NCBI GenBank assembly: GCA_034433995.1
Contig: DAOTZU010000302.1
Span: 1-17,027, forward strand
Reading direction: 5' to 3'
DNA length: 17,027 bases
From: DAOTZU01 sp034433995
Lineage (GTDB): Bacteria > Chloroflexota > Anaerolineae > UBA1429
Shown here: piece by piece, positions 5,700 through 13,070 of the stretch
Numbering within the stretch: the first letter of the stretch is position 1
Layout of the letters: the number at the start of each line of letters is the position of its first letter
Translations under genes and position numbers: made by a program
The notes under the pieces: model-generated
Seen by the model: only the letters and a program-made list of their open reading frames with translations
What the model was told of the DNA's origin: nothing
The model's database searches: none

Positions 5700-7081
5700 C
5701 TCTGGGGGAAATCCATCCTCTCCAGCTGGCCGAGCAAGGCCTCCGGATCCAGGTCCTTGGGTAAAGAAGCCACCCGGCCCAGGGCCATGGCGCCCGGCGG
5801 CACGATCTCTCCCACCCGCTGGTAAAAAAGGTTGCGCTCTCGGCGCGTGGGCAGGTGGCGCCGCGCCCAAACGCTCTGATAGCCCAGCCCCAAGGCCCGT
5901 TGCATGAGGGTGTGACCGTAGAGAAAATCCGCGCCACGGACAAAATCCGCCACCAAGGGGCGCAGCGGCTCGGCCTCGAAATCATCTATGATGCGCTGAC
6001 CCGGCTTGTTCATCTCGGTGCCCACGATGATGGGCAGGTCCAGGGCGCGGGCCAGCTCCACCACCTCGTACAGTTTGCGCACCTTCAACTCCCGTTCGGC
6101 CGGATCGGGCAGGTTCCAGTTGCGGTCGGGGATGATGTTCAACCCTGCCACGCCTTTGCTGATGGCCAATTCCAGCAGCTCGCCGATGCGCTGTTCGCCG
6201 CTGCTGGTGCCATCCAACCAGCCGAACAAGGGGATGGCGCCGCAGGCGATGATGGTCTGGGTGACCTCGTCGAAGGAGGGAAAGGATTCGGGGCCCGGTT
6301 GCACATAGCCCACACCGCCGCGTTTCATCAACTTGGAGCGGATGGCATCATGGGGAAAGGGCCGCTCACCCAAGAAAGCGTCCACCTTCTCTGGGGCCAG
6401 GCCCAGTTTACCCGCCCAGAACTCCACCAGCGCCCCGCGCTGCGGATACAGCCGGCGCGCCGCCGCGTCGTAGGCGATGAGGATATGGCGCTCCGTGGCA
6501 TTGCCGGAAGGCGTCAACGGCAAGACGTCGCGAGCATAATCGATGGTCACCGGCGCGAGATACGCATTAATGCGCGCCACCATATCGCGGTTGCGTTCCG
6601 CCGCGCGCCGCCGCATCCCCTCCAACGACGCAGCAGCCGCCGGCGGGGCATCCTTGCTGACGAACCCCACCCCGATATGATACAACACCCCCGGCTCGCC
6701 GGGCGAGCTCATCTCATGCTGGGCGAATTCGGGCAGGTACGCCCGGGTCTCGATCCCCGTCCCGCCCCGCACCGCCGCTTGGTCACAGGCAGCCAAGGTC
6801 TCTTCCACGCCATCCAACACATCGAAATCCACCGTGGCCAGCGCCCGCCAGCCGCTCTCCTTGGCCAACCAAACCAGAGAGGTGGGCGAATGGCCATACC
6901 CGTTATACGAGAAAAAGGTATGGCAATGGAGATTCACCCAGTTTTTGGGCGGTTGACAGATGATCTCCCCCGCCCGCCAAGCGGCCAATAACTCTTGCAA
7001 CGCCTGTTGGCGCACTTCAGGGTTCAGATCCTTCAAGCGCTCCCGCGCATCATCCCAATCTCGTTCCACGTGGGCCTCCAT
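5696..7081 (-). CDS. PHP-domain metal-dependent phosphoesterase-like protein
   Basis: The protein has 461 residues from the ATG at 7079-7081. PHP domains use clustered His/Asp/Glu residues to bind two or three metals and hydrolyse phosphoesters (polymerase proofreading domains, histidinol phosphatase, nucleases). Here VNLHCHTFFSYNGYGHSP supplies the H52-x-H54 pair with H64; VDFDVLDG (84-91) aligns with the usual TDHDxxxG but has Phe for the His; GIETRAY (E111) and YHIGVGF (H135) follow. Later conserved-looking segments are GTEMNKPGQ and FLYGHTLMQ. It is longer than simple PHP phosphatases and has a charged ~45-residue N-terminal helix region. The substrate is unknown. The frame continues upstream to a TTG at 7132, but that stretch contains the promoter, so the ATG is preferred; it has no clear Shine-Dalgarno and a predicted leader of only ~16 bases. 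The stop overlaps the converging gene by 4 bp. Confidence 0.8.
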   Translation of the reverse strand: MEAHVERDWDDARERLKDLNPEVRQQALQELLAAWRAGEIICQPPKNWVNLHCHTFFSYNGYGHSPTSLVWLAKESGWRALATVDFDVLDGVEETLAACDQAAVRGGTGIETRAYLPEFAQHEMSSPGEPGVLYHIGVGFVSKDAPPAAAASLEGMRRRAAERNRDMVARINAYLAPVTIDYARDVLPLTPSGNATERHILIAYDAAARRLYPQRGALVEFWAGKLGLAPEKVDAFLGERPFPHDAIRSKLMKRGGVGYVQPGPESFPSFDEVTQTIIACGAIPLFGWLDGTSSGEQRIGELLELAISKGVAGLNIIPDRNWNLPDPAERELKVRKLYEVVELARALDLPIIVGTEMNKPGQRIIDDFEAEPLRPLVADFVRGADFLYGHTLMQRALGLGYQSVWARRHLPTRRERNLFYQRVGEIVPPGAMALGRVASLPKDLDPEALLGQLERMDFPQS

Positions 7082-7103
7082 CTTGTTGAGATAAACAAAA
7101 CAG

Positions 7104-7132
7104 ACTATACACAGAGCGCCCAAGCTTGACAA
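7104..7132 (-). promoter_or_regulatory. Sigma70-type promoter of the PHP-domain gene
   Basis: On the minus strand TTGTCA (complement of 7127-7132), a 17-bp spacer, and TATAGT (complement of 7104-7109) form a near-consensus promoter. The start point would be near 7097, giving a very short leader before the ATG at 7081. The -35 is inside a 12-mer (7122-7133) that recurs inverted at 11752-11763. Confidence 0.7.
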
Positions 7133-7139
7133 ATGAAAA

Positions 7140-7167
7140 GGGCCTTTGGGATTGTTCCCAAAGGCCC
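7140..7167 (-). terminator. Rho-independent terminator of the large secreted-protein gene
   Basis: A perfect 12-bp stem (GGGCCTTTGGGA at 7140-7151, TCCCAAAGGCCC at 7156-7167) encloses a 4-base loop. On the minus strand it starts 19 bases after the stop codon and is followed by TTTTCATTT, a U-rich tract in RNA. Confidence 0.88.
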
Positions 7168-7186
7168 GTGAGCTCCGTCCTGGGGG

Positions 7187-10100
7187 TTACTTCTCGGCAA
7201 AGGGGAGATAGGCATAGGCCGTGCCCCGCACCGTCACCGGCGTGGCGGGCCAAGCCGTCAAGAGGGATTGCCCCAGATAGGTGACATCGGTGCGCGTCGG
7301 CTCCCACACACCGAAACGGAGGTAGCCCAGGGCCGAGGGCTGCATCGCCTTGAAGCGCAGCGTGGCCACCACAACATCCCCCGTCCGCGAGCCGCCGGGG
7401 ACGGTGGCCGCGTAGCGGATGAGGCCGGTGCTGTTATCCACGCTGTTGGTCAGCTCCAGGGTAAACGCCGTGCCCCCCTGCACCCGGTCGGTGGGATTGC
7501 CCGCCGCATCCACCACGCGCAGGATCCCCGCCGGGAAGGCGATGTACGCCTGCACCGCGTCCACCGGCTGGGTGCCCGCATGGATGACCACGTTCACGGT
7601 AAAGATCTGTCCCTTGTCCACGGTGATGGGACTTGGGCTAAAGCCGATGCTCACCGCGGCGCCCTCCGCCGCGGCCGCCTGAGCCAGGCGCACCGGCGCG
7701 CCTGCCCAAGGCTGACCGGCCGCAGCCCCGATGGGGATATCGCCCCGCCGGCCAAAGTTGGCCGCCAGGAGGGCCATGTCGGTGGCGTTGACCACGTTAT
7801 CCTCGTTGAAATCGGCCCGGGGGTCCCAGCGGGCATTACCGGGCGCGGTGCCAAAGGCCAGGTTCACCAGCGAGGCATCGGTGGCATCCACATCGTTATC
7901 GTTATCGGCGTCGCCCTCCAAGAGCGTGCCCAGGTCAATGGTGTTCTCCCCCGGAGCCAAGACCACGCGCGCACGCACATTGGCCAGGGTATGCATCCCT
8001 TTGATCCGAATGTCGTAGGTGCCCGGCGCTAACCCCGGCATGGTGAACCGGCCCCGCGTGTCGGTGGTGGGCGAGAAAAGGGCCAATACCTCACCGCTGA
8101 CGGCATCGCGCAGCTCCCCCGTCAGCGGGATCGCCCACTGCTGATTGGGCGCAGGGGGCCGTCCTTGCAGGGTCACCTGGCCATGCAGCGTGGCCGGCGT
8201 GCTTGCCAGCACGGTCAGCTCGCCGATGCGTCCCAGCACCGAGTTCGCCCCGGCCAAGATGTCCGTCATGCGCTCGCCGCTCCAGGCAAACTCCACTCGG
8301 CTGCCCGCCGCCGGCGTCTCGGCCAAGGCCTGAAGGTAGAACCGGCCCACATGGATGCGCCCCGTCACCGCCGTGCCGCCCAAGGGGACACGGGCGACGA
8401 AATCAATGTGGCCCGCCATATTATCCACCGCATTCTGCAACACCAGGGGCAGAGCGCCGGTGATGATCCCGGTGACGGGGTTGCCCTCGCCATCCACACA
8501 GCGCAGCAACGCGGGATCGAAATCCAGATGCACCTCCACGGCGTCAAAGGCGGTGGTGCGACTCTCGGCCACGATATCCACGGGGAACACCTCCCCCACC
8601 CTCACCTCTGCTGCAGCGGGGATCAAGGACAGCGACACGCGATCCTCGGCACGGGCTACGACAACCATGTACTCCACCCGAGTCTCGATGGGACCGCCCT
8701 GATGCTCTTCCGCCTGGAATTGGGCCAGCTCAGGCGGCGTGTTGGCGCCCATGAACGGCTCCAGTGGCGGATACCACTCCTGGGTGGTGGGATCGCGCCG
8801 CACATAGTTCATCAAGCCCCAGAGCATCCGGCCGCCCTCCGAACGCTGCCAGAGGCCATACACGTCGTGGGAGATAAAGGCTGCATCGTTATGTAAAGTA
8901 TAGGTATGCGGGTAACTGTGGCCCACCGTGGGCAAATACCGGCCGGGATATCCGGCCTCCGCCGCATCCAAGAAAGGATCGCTGATGGCGATGGAGACCC
9001 CCTTCAGACACTCCATGCCGGCCGCCGTGACCCAGTGCCCGCCCAGGCGCCGCCAGCCATCGGGCTGGTGCTCCCAAAAGCCCAGCAAGAGAAGCACATC
9101 TTCGCTGCGTCGCACCCGATCGTATACGCTGGCATGCGACGGCCAAGCCTCCAGCGTCACGCTATACTCCCCCAAAAGGCCCTTGCTGCGCAGATAGGCC
9201 CGCAGGGCCTCGGCGAGGTCTTCGGGGCGGGTACCCAGCCAGTCACCGGCATGCTCCATGATCCCATCGGTGTGGGCGCGGGCGGCCAGATCCAACACTA
9301 AAGGCGCCACATTGCGCGGATCGTGGTCATCCCACTGGCCATAGGCCTCCACCAATGGATAATGATCAGAGATGGTCGGTGGCGGCGTGGCGCCCGTCTC
9401 GAATTTGCTATCGAACCACCACAGCGAGTTGGCCGCCGCTACCGGCCCATCCGGGAAGAGGGTTTGCCGGTCCACCGCATAGCCGCGCTGATCGAAATCG
9501 GGCACGCCGTTGGGGGCGTAATCGGGGTAGCTCGCCTTCCAGCACATCCCCGGCGTCCAGCCATCCGTGGGCACGGGAGGCCCGCAATGCACCAGGCAGA
9601 GGCGCACATCGTCAATGCGCGCCCAGAGCGTCCCCACCCCGCTCCCGTCGTTGAGCGTACGGAATTGAATGGAGACATTCTCCCCGATGAAGGCGCTGAG
9701 ATCCAGGCCCATGTGGATCCAACCGCCGCTATTCACACCCAGATTGATGCTGCCACTCAAACTCTCACCATGGATGATCAGGTACAAAGCGTTAAAATCC
9801 GGGCGTGGATCTTTGTTATCCACGTTGAACCAAAAGTCCAGGATGGCGTGGTGTGCATCGGGCGGGATGTGTACCGTTTGGAAGGCCGCATCCACCCGAG
9901 CGGCATCCGGCTCGGAGGGCAGAATGCCCAATAGGAGCGCCGTCGCGCCACTGTGGGAGCCGCCATCCAGGCGGGCCTGAGGCGTATGGGTCCAGCCCGT
10001 CCAGCCATCCTCAAAACCGCCATTGACCACGAGATCGCCTTCGCAAGGCCCCGGCTCGCCCAAGATGGTCACCGCCGCCGTGGCGCTATCTTCGGTGCCG

Positions 10101-11596
10101 GGATCGCCGTTCACAAAGAAGCGCACCTCGTCGGTGGTGGAGGGCGTCTGCGCCTTGGCCCGGAACACAAGCAGATTTACCATCCCCGCGCCGGGTGGTA
10201 TCGGGGAAAGGAGAATAGCATTGTAGTTCAACTGGCCGTCATCGGGACCAAAGATGGCCGTGAGGTTGAGGCTTGCCAGATACGTGGTGTCATAGAGGTC
10301 GGTCAGGTTGAACGTGGAGATGGGCACCGAGCCGATATTTTCGAAACCGACGCCGAAACGCACAATATCTCCCACGCAGACCACCGGATCCAACGGCACC
10401 TTGAACACATTGATCTCTGGCGGCTCGGGGATGACCTGGATGATAGCACAGCCCCACCAACTGTTCCATTGGTTGCCCTGCGCATCAACCGCCAGTTCGA
10501 CGCGAGCGCAGTTGCGGGCAAACTCTTCGGGGGTCTCCGCCCGAAAGCGGACGATCACCTCCACAGAGCCGCCAGGGGGAATATCTCCCAGGCTAGTGGT
10601 GAGGTCATGCCAGATGAGGTAAGGTGGGTTAATCTCGTCAGGTGGCGGCGTCGCGTCCACGAAACTCACCACGGTCGAGGGATACCAATCCACAAACCGC
10701 ACCTGGGTAAGGGTGATCGAACCCTCGTTCACAACGCGGATACGGAAGGTGATGATATCGCCCACCTGGACGGGGTTGGCGGGCGGATCGATCATCTCTT
10801 TCTCGATGTGAATCCGCTCGTACGGTGTGGGGGTCGGGGTCACCGTGGGCGTAGGGCTGATGGTGGGCGTGGGGGTGATGGTGGGCCGAGTATAGTTCAC
10901 CACCAGCTTGGGGGGCTGGCTCGATTCGGCTGAACCAAAGCTCCGAAAATAAGAGTCCCCCGATTCCGGCCCGATGAGGGCCATGCCAAAGTTGGGCGAG
11001 GTGCCCAGGTTCCTGCCCAGCCAAAAGTTCTGCACCAGGCTGGTGACGGTCCAGACCTTCTCACCCAGAGTATTGTTCACATTGGCCGAGGTCGCGCCGG
11101 TCACATCGGGTTGGGTACCCCAATAGAGGGGACAGTTCCAAGCCGTGGTCACCCGCATGAGGTTGATATTTACCGATGTCAGTCCGGAGGCGCGGATCAG
11201 ATAAGCATAGAAATATGCCGAGGTCACCACGGCATCGCTGGGGATACTGGAGAGATCAAAGCCCAAATAGGCCCGGCACGTAATCTTGTATGGGTCATAG
11301 ATAACCCGCAATTGGTCATCGCTGCAGAAACTGGAGGAAGGCTGGGCTGAAGAGACGTAGGTATCGCGCACCGGGGGCTGATTGTACACGTCGGTGAGAC
11401 CAGCAGAGGCGGGGATCACGGCGACGAACTGGTTCTCACCCACCTGATAGTGCCGCGCTCCATCCCCTGCCAAGAGCGGCACACCATCGGGGAGAGCCGC
11501 GAGGGTTTGGGCCGGGGGCGCCCCTACGGAGCCGAGGGCGAACAAAAGTAAAGCGCCCACCAAGGCTACATACAACAGAGCACTCTTGCGTGCCAT
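7187..11596 (-). CDS. Large secreted multidomain protein: DNRLRE, DUF11-like repeats, C39-like region, cohesin-dockerin-cohesin
   Basis: A 1469-residue extracellular protein. A signal peptide (1-33: ARK, hydrophobic stretch, cleavage near TLA) is followed by a DNRLRE-like beta-domain (~67-236), a T-P-T-P linker (239-259), two DUF11-like repeats (~262-390 and 393-513), and a jelly-roll-like NGGFEDGW domain (~520-668). A C39-peptidase-like region (~680-950) has GPVAAANSLWWFDSKF, HWVTAAG (H854) and ISDP (D873), but D716 where the nucleophile Cys should precede GP. Next come a cohesin-like domain (~985-1130), a short carboxypeptidase-regulatory-like module (~1134-1225), a complete type-I-like dockerin (1228-1286; calcium ligands D1229/D1231/D1233/D1237/D1240 and D1262/N1264/D1266/N1270/D1273), and a second cohesin-like domain (~1313-1456). 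It ends in AYLPFAEK, with no SLH or LPXTG signal. The ATG has GGAAGG upstream. It probably mediates surface assembly rather than catalysis. Domain names are my reading; boundaries are approximate. Confidence 0.85.
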   Translation of the reverse strand: MARKSALLYVALVGALLLFALGSVGAPPAQTLAALPDGVPLLAGDGARHYQVGENQFVAVIPASAGLTDVYNQPPVRDTYVSSAQPSSSFCSDDQLRVIYDPYKITCRAYLGFDLSSIPSDAVVTSAYFYAYLIRASGLTSVNINLMRVTTAWNCPLYWGTQPDVTGATSANVNNTLGEKVWTVTSLVQNFWLGRNLGTSPNFGMALIGPESGDSYFRSFGSAESSQPPKLVVNYTRPTITPTPTISPTPTVTPTPTPYERIHIEKEMIDPPANPVQVGDIITFRIRVVNEGSITLTQVRFVDWYPSTVVSFVDATPPPDEINPPYLIWHDLTTSLGDIPPGGSVEVIVRFRAETPEEFARNCARVELAVDAQGNQWNSWWGCAIIQVIPEPPEINVFKVPLDPVVCVGDIVRFGVGFENIGSVPISTFNLTDLYDTTYLASLNLTAIFGPDDGQLNYNAILLSPIPPGAGMVNLLVFRAKAQTPSTTDEVRFFVNGDPGTEDSATAAVTILGEPGPCEGDLVVNGGFEDGWTGWTHTPQARLDGGSHSGATALLLGILPSEPDAARVDAAFQTVHIPPDAHHAILDFWFNVDNKDPRPDFNALYLIIHGESLSGSINLGVNSGGWIHMGLDLSAFIGENVSIQFRTLNDGSGVGTLWARIDDVRLCLVHCGPPVPTDGWTPGMCWKASYPDYAPNGVPDFDQRGYAVDRQTLFPDGPVAAANSLWWFDSKFETGATPPPTISDHYPLVEAYGQWDDHDPRNVAPLVLDLAARAHTDGIMEHAGDWLGTRPEDLAEALRAYLRSKGLLGEYSVTLEAWPSHASVYDRVRRSEDVLLLLGFWEHQPDGWRRLGGHWVTAAGMECLKGVSIAISDPFLDAAEAGYPGRYLPTVGHSYPHTYTLHNDAAFISHDVYGLWQRSEGGRMLWGLMNYVRRDPTTQEWYPPLEPFMGANTPPELAQFQAEEHQGGPIETRVEYMVVVARAEDRVSLSLIPAAAEVRVGEVFPVDIVAESRTTAFDAVEVHLDFDPALLRCVDGEGNPVTGIITGALPLVLQNAVDNMAGHIDFVARVPLGGTAVTGRIHVGRFYLQALAETPAAGSRVEFAWSGERMTDILAGANSVLGRIGELTVLASTPATLHGQVTLQGRPPAPNQQWAIPLTGELRDAVSGEVLALFSPTTDTRGRFTMPGLAPGTYDIRIKGMHTLANVRARVVLAPGENTIDLGTLLEGDADNDNDVDATDASLVNLAFGTAPGNARWDPRADFNEDNVVNATDMALLAANFGRRGDIPIGAAAGQPWAGAPVRLAQAAAAEGAAVSIGFSPSPITVDKGQIFTVNVVIHAGTQPVDAVQAYIAFPAGILRVVDAAGNPTDRVQGGTAFTLELTNSVDNSTGLIRYAATVPGGSRTGDVVVATLRFKAMQPSALGYLRFGVWEPTRTDVTYLGQSLLTAWPATPVTVRGTAYAYLPFAEK

Positions 11597-11621
11597 TTCC
11601 GCTTGCCTTCCTTTCCAGGTA

Positions 11622-11644
11622 GCTTCCCGTCACATAGGGGAAGC
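11622..11644 (-). promoter_or_regulatory. Hairpin in the leader of the large secreted-protein gene
   Basis: GCTTCCC (11622-11628) and GGGAAGC (11638-11644) form a 7-bp stem with a 9-base loop, ending about 25 bases before the ATG in a predicted leader of ~130 bases. It is not followed by a U-tract, so attenuation by termination is not suggested; it could affect stability or ribosome access. Confidence 0.3.
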
Positions 11645-11730
11645 AAAAGAAAGCGACCAACACACACGACACCCCGCGGCCTATGGCTAACGACGCTGTA
11701 AAAGAGCAGAACAATGAAGTTATCAATTTT

Positions 11731-11759
11731 ACTTAATCACAAATCCGCGCGTTTGTCAA
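11731..11759 (-). promoter_or_regulatory. Candidate promoter of the large secreted-protein gene
   Basis: A perfect -35 TTGACA (complement of 11754-11759) lies 17 bp from TTAAGT (complement of 11731-11736), a poor -10; TAAAAT a few bases further downstream is a better hexamer but at 22 bp. The region is AT-rich compared with its surroundings. The -35 lies inside a 20-bp dyad, suggesting a regulated promoter. Confidence 0.5.
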
Positions 11760-11770
11760 GCTTCACAAAC
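11751..11770. promoter_or_regulatory. 20-bp near-perfect dyad over the -35 of the large secreted-protein gene (candidate operator)
   Basis: GTTTGTCAAGCTTCACAAAC pairs with its own reverse complement at 9 of 10 positions. It covers the TTGACA -35 element. Twelve bases of it (TTTGTCAAGCTT) recur in opposite orientation at 7122-7133, over the -35 of the PHP-domain gene. A shared transcription factor is inference. Confidence 0.45.
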
Positions 11771-11824
11771 CCCAAAAATCAAGAGACAAACAGGGCATTT
11801 TGCAACCCCTCGGCAAAATCCCGC

Positions 11825-11853
11825 TTGCTTTCCCGTCCCGTTGCGCATACAAT
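11825..11853 (+). promoter_or_regulatory. Candidate sigma70-type promoter of the mandelate-racemase-like gene
   Basis: TTGCTT (11825-11830), a 17-bp spacer and TACAAT (11848-11853) give a good -10 with a partial -35. Transcription from about 11860 leaves a ~50-base leader containing a 6-bp hairpin (11869-11885) before the GGAGGG Shine-Dalgarno. Confidence 0.5.
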
Positions 11854-11909
11854 GCGGGCAATCCGGGACAGCCCATCAAGGGCTGACCCCAAAATCGGAG
11901 GGATGTAAG

Positions 11910-13019
11910 ATGAAGATCACCGACATTAAATGCTATGTGATGCCCCAGGTGGCCAAACCACCCTCGTTTCACTGGCGCAAGGGCCTGCCCGGCGAGGGTG
12001 ACGGCACCAAACCCGGCGAGACGACGTACTATGCTATCCTCAAGGTCGAGACCGATGAGGGGATCGTGGGACATGTGCAGGCCCGCCACGGCCACCGTGT
12101 TTTGGATCAGGTGCGCCGCCGCCTAAAGCCCCTTTTTGTGGGCAAGGATCCCACCAACACCGAGGCCCTCTGGCACGAGATCTGGGAGCTGGATCGCTTG
12201 GAAGAGTTTCCCGTCCATGACCTGGGCCTGCTGGATATCGCCTGCTGGGATATCAAATCTCAGGCGGCCAAGATGCCCCTTTACAAGCTCCTAGGGGGCA
12301 ACAACCCCAAGGTGCCCGCGTACGCCTCCACCGTCACCTGGGACACCATGGAAGAATACGAGCGCCATATCAAAGAGTGCATGGACGAAGGCTTTTTCGC
12401 CTTCAAGCTCCATGCCTCCGGCGATGCCAAATGGGACGCCAAACTGTGCCGGAATCTGCGCAAATGGGTGGGGGATGATGCCGACCTGATGTTCGATGCC
12501 TCCGCCGGCTGGGATTATGTCACCGCGTTGTGGTTCGGCCGGGTGCTGGAGGAGCTCAACTTTCTCTGGTACGAGGAGCCCATGCGCGAGTTCGACCTGC
12601 CCAGCTACACCGAACTATGCGCCGCGCTGGATATCCCCATCCTGGCCGCCGAGACCTGCGACGGCTGCCATTGGAACGCTGCCACCTGGATCCAACACCG
12701 CGCGCTGGACATGATGCGCACCAGCGTGGGGTTCAAGGGCGGCTTCACAGGCGCCATCAAAGTGGCCCACCTGGCCGAATCCTTTGGCATGCGCGCCCAG
12801 GTGCACGGCGGCGGCTGGGCCAACGCCCAGCTCTGCGCGGCCATCCCCAACAACGATTATTACGAGGAGTTGGTCATCAACACGGAGCAGATCAAGGGGC
12901 TGAAGAACAAGGGGCCGCTGAGCATCGTGGAGGGCTACCTCACCGTGCCCGACGAGCCGGGGATGGGTCCCCAGCCCGATTGGCGCGAGGTGGAGCGCAT
13001 GGCCTTGCTGAGCGTCTGA
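11910..13019 (+). CDS. Mandelate racemase/muconate lactonizing enzyme-type member of the enolase superfamily
   Basis: This 369-residue cytosolic enzyme belongs to a family that abstracts the alpha-proton of a carboxylate bound to Mg2+, in racemisation, cycloisomerisation or sugar-acid dehydration. The N-terminal capping domain spans ~1-125 and the TIM-barrel ~135-330. Metal ligands fit the family spacing: D196 in MFDAS, E222 in WYEEP and E248 in LAAET. The barrel-strand-2 motif is K166-x-H168 (FKLHAS) rather than K-x-K, and H299 (VHGGG) is the opposite-face base. The Asp that normally pairs with this His in mandelate racemase appears to be Ser (S272). This suggests a specialised, perhaps sugar-acid, activity; the substrate is unknown. 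The ATG at 11910 has GGAGGG seven bases upstream; the longer frame lacks a credible start. It is a single-gene unit closed by a strong hairpin and not adjacent to sugar transport or aldolase genes. Confidence 0.87.
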   Translation: MKITDIKCYVMPQVAKPPSFHWRKGLPGEGDGTKPGETTYYAILKVETDEGIVGHVQARHGHRVLDQVRRRLKPLFVGKDPTNTEALWHEIWELDRLEEFPVHDLGLLDIACWDIKSQAAKMPLYKLLGGNNPKVPAYASTVTWDTMEEYERHIKECMDEGFFAFKLHASGDAKWDAKLCRNLRKWVGDDADLMFDASAGWDYVTALWFGRVLEELNFLWYEEPMREFDLPSYTELCAALDIPILAAETCDGCHWNAATWIQHRALDMMRTSVGFKGGFTGAIKVAHLAESFGMRAQVHGGGWANAQLCAAIPNNDYYEELVINTEQIKGLKNKGPLSIVEGYLTVPDEPGMGPQPDWREVERMALLSV

Positions 13020-13026
13020 AATAACG

Positions 13027-13056
13027 GGGCGCGGAGATGTCACCATCTCCGCGCCC
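13027..13056. terminator. Terminator hairpin between converging genes
   Basis: A perfect 13-bp stem (GGGCGCGGAGATG at 13027-13039, CATCTCCGCGCCC at 13044-13056) has loop TCAC. It starts seven bases after the enolase-superfamily stop and lies 15 bases past the end of the opposing LamG-like gene, so it probably serves both. U-tracts are weak on both sides (TACTCTTAT on plus, CGTTATTTC on minus). Confidence 0.75.
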
Positions 13057-13070
13057 TACTCTTATGCCCC

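Larger units (their letters stand above)
11597..11909. other. Divergent intergenic region with leaders and promoters, no gene
   Basis: The stretch between the large secreted-protein gene and the enolase-superfamily gene holds the two facing-away promoters, a leader hairpin on each side (11622-11644; CAGCCC 11869-11874 with GGGCTG 11880-11885), and the dyad at 11751-11770. Short frames here are not credible coding sequence: they lack Shine-Dalgarno sites and cross the promoters. Confidence 0.6.

Noticed and set aside
5855..6991. 378-residue plus-strand frame opposite the PHP gene
   Set aside because: Shadow of GC-rich coding sequence with no family features.
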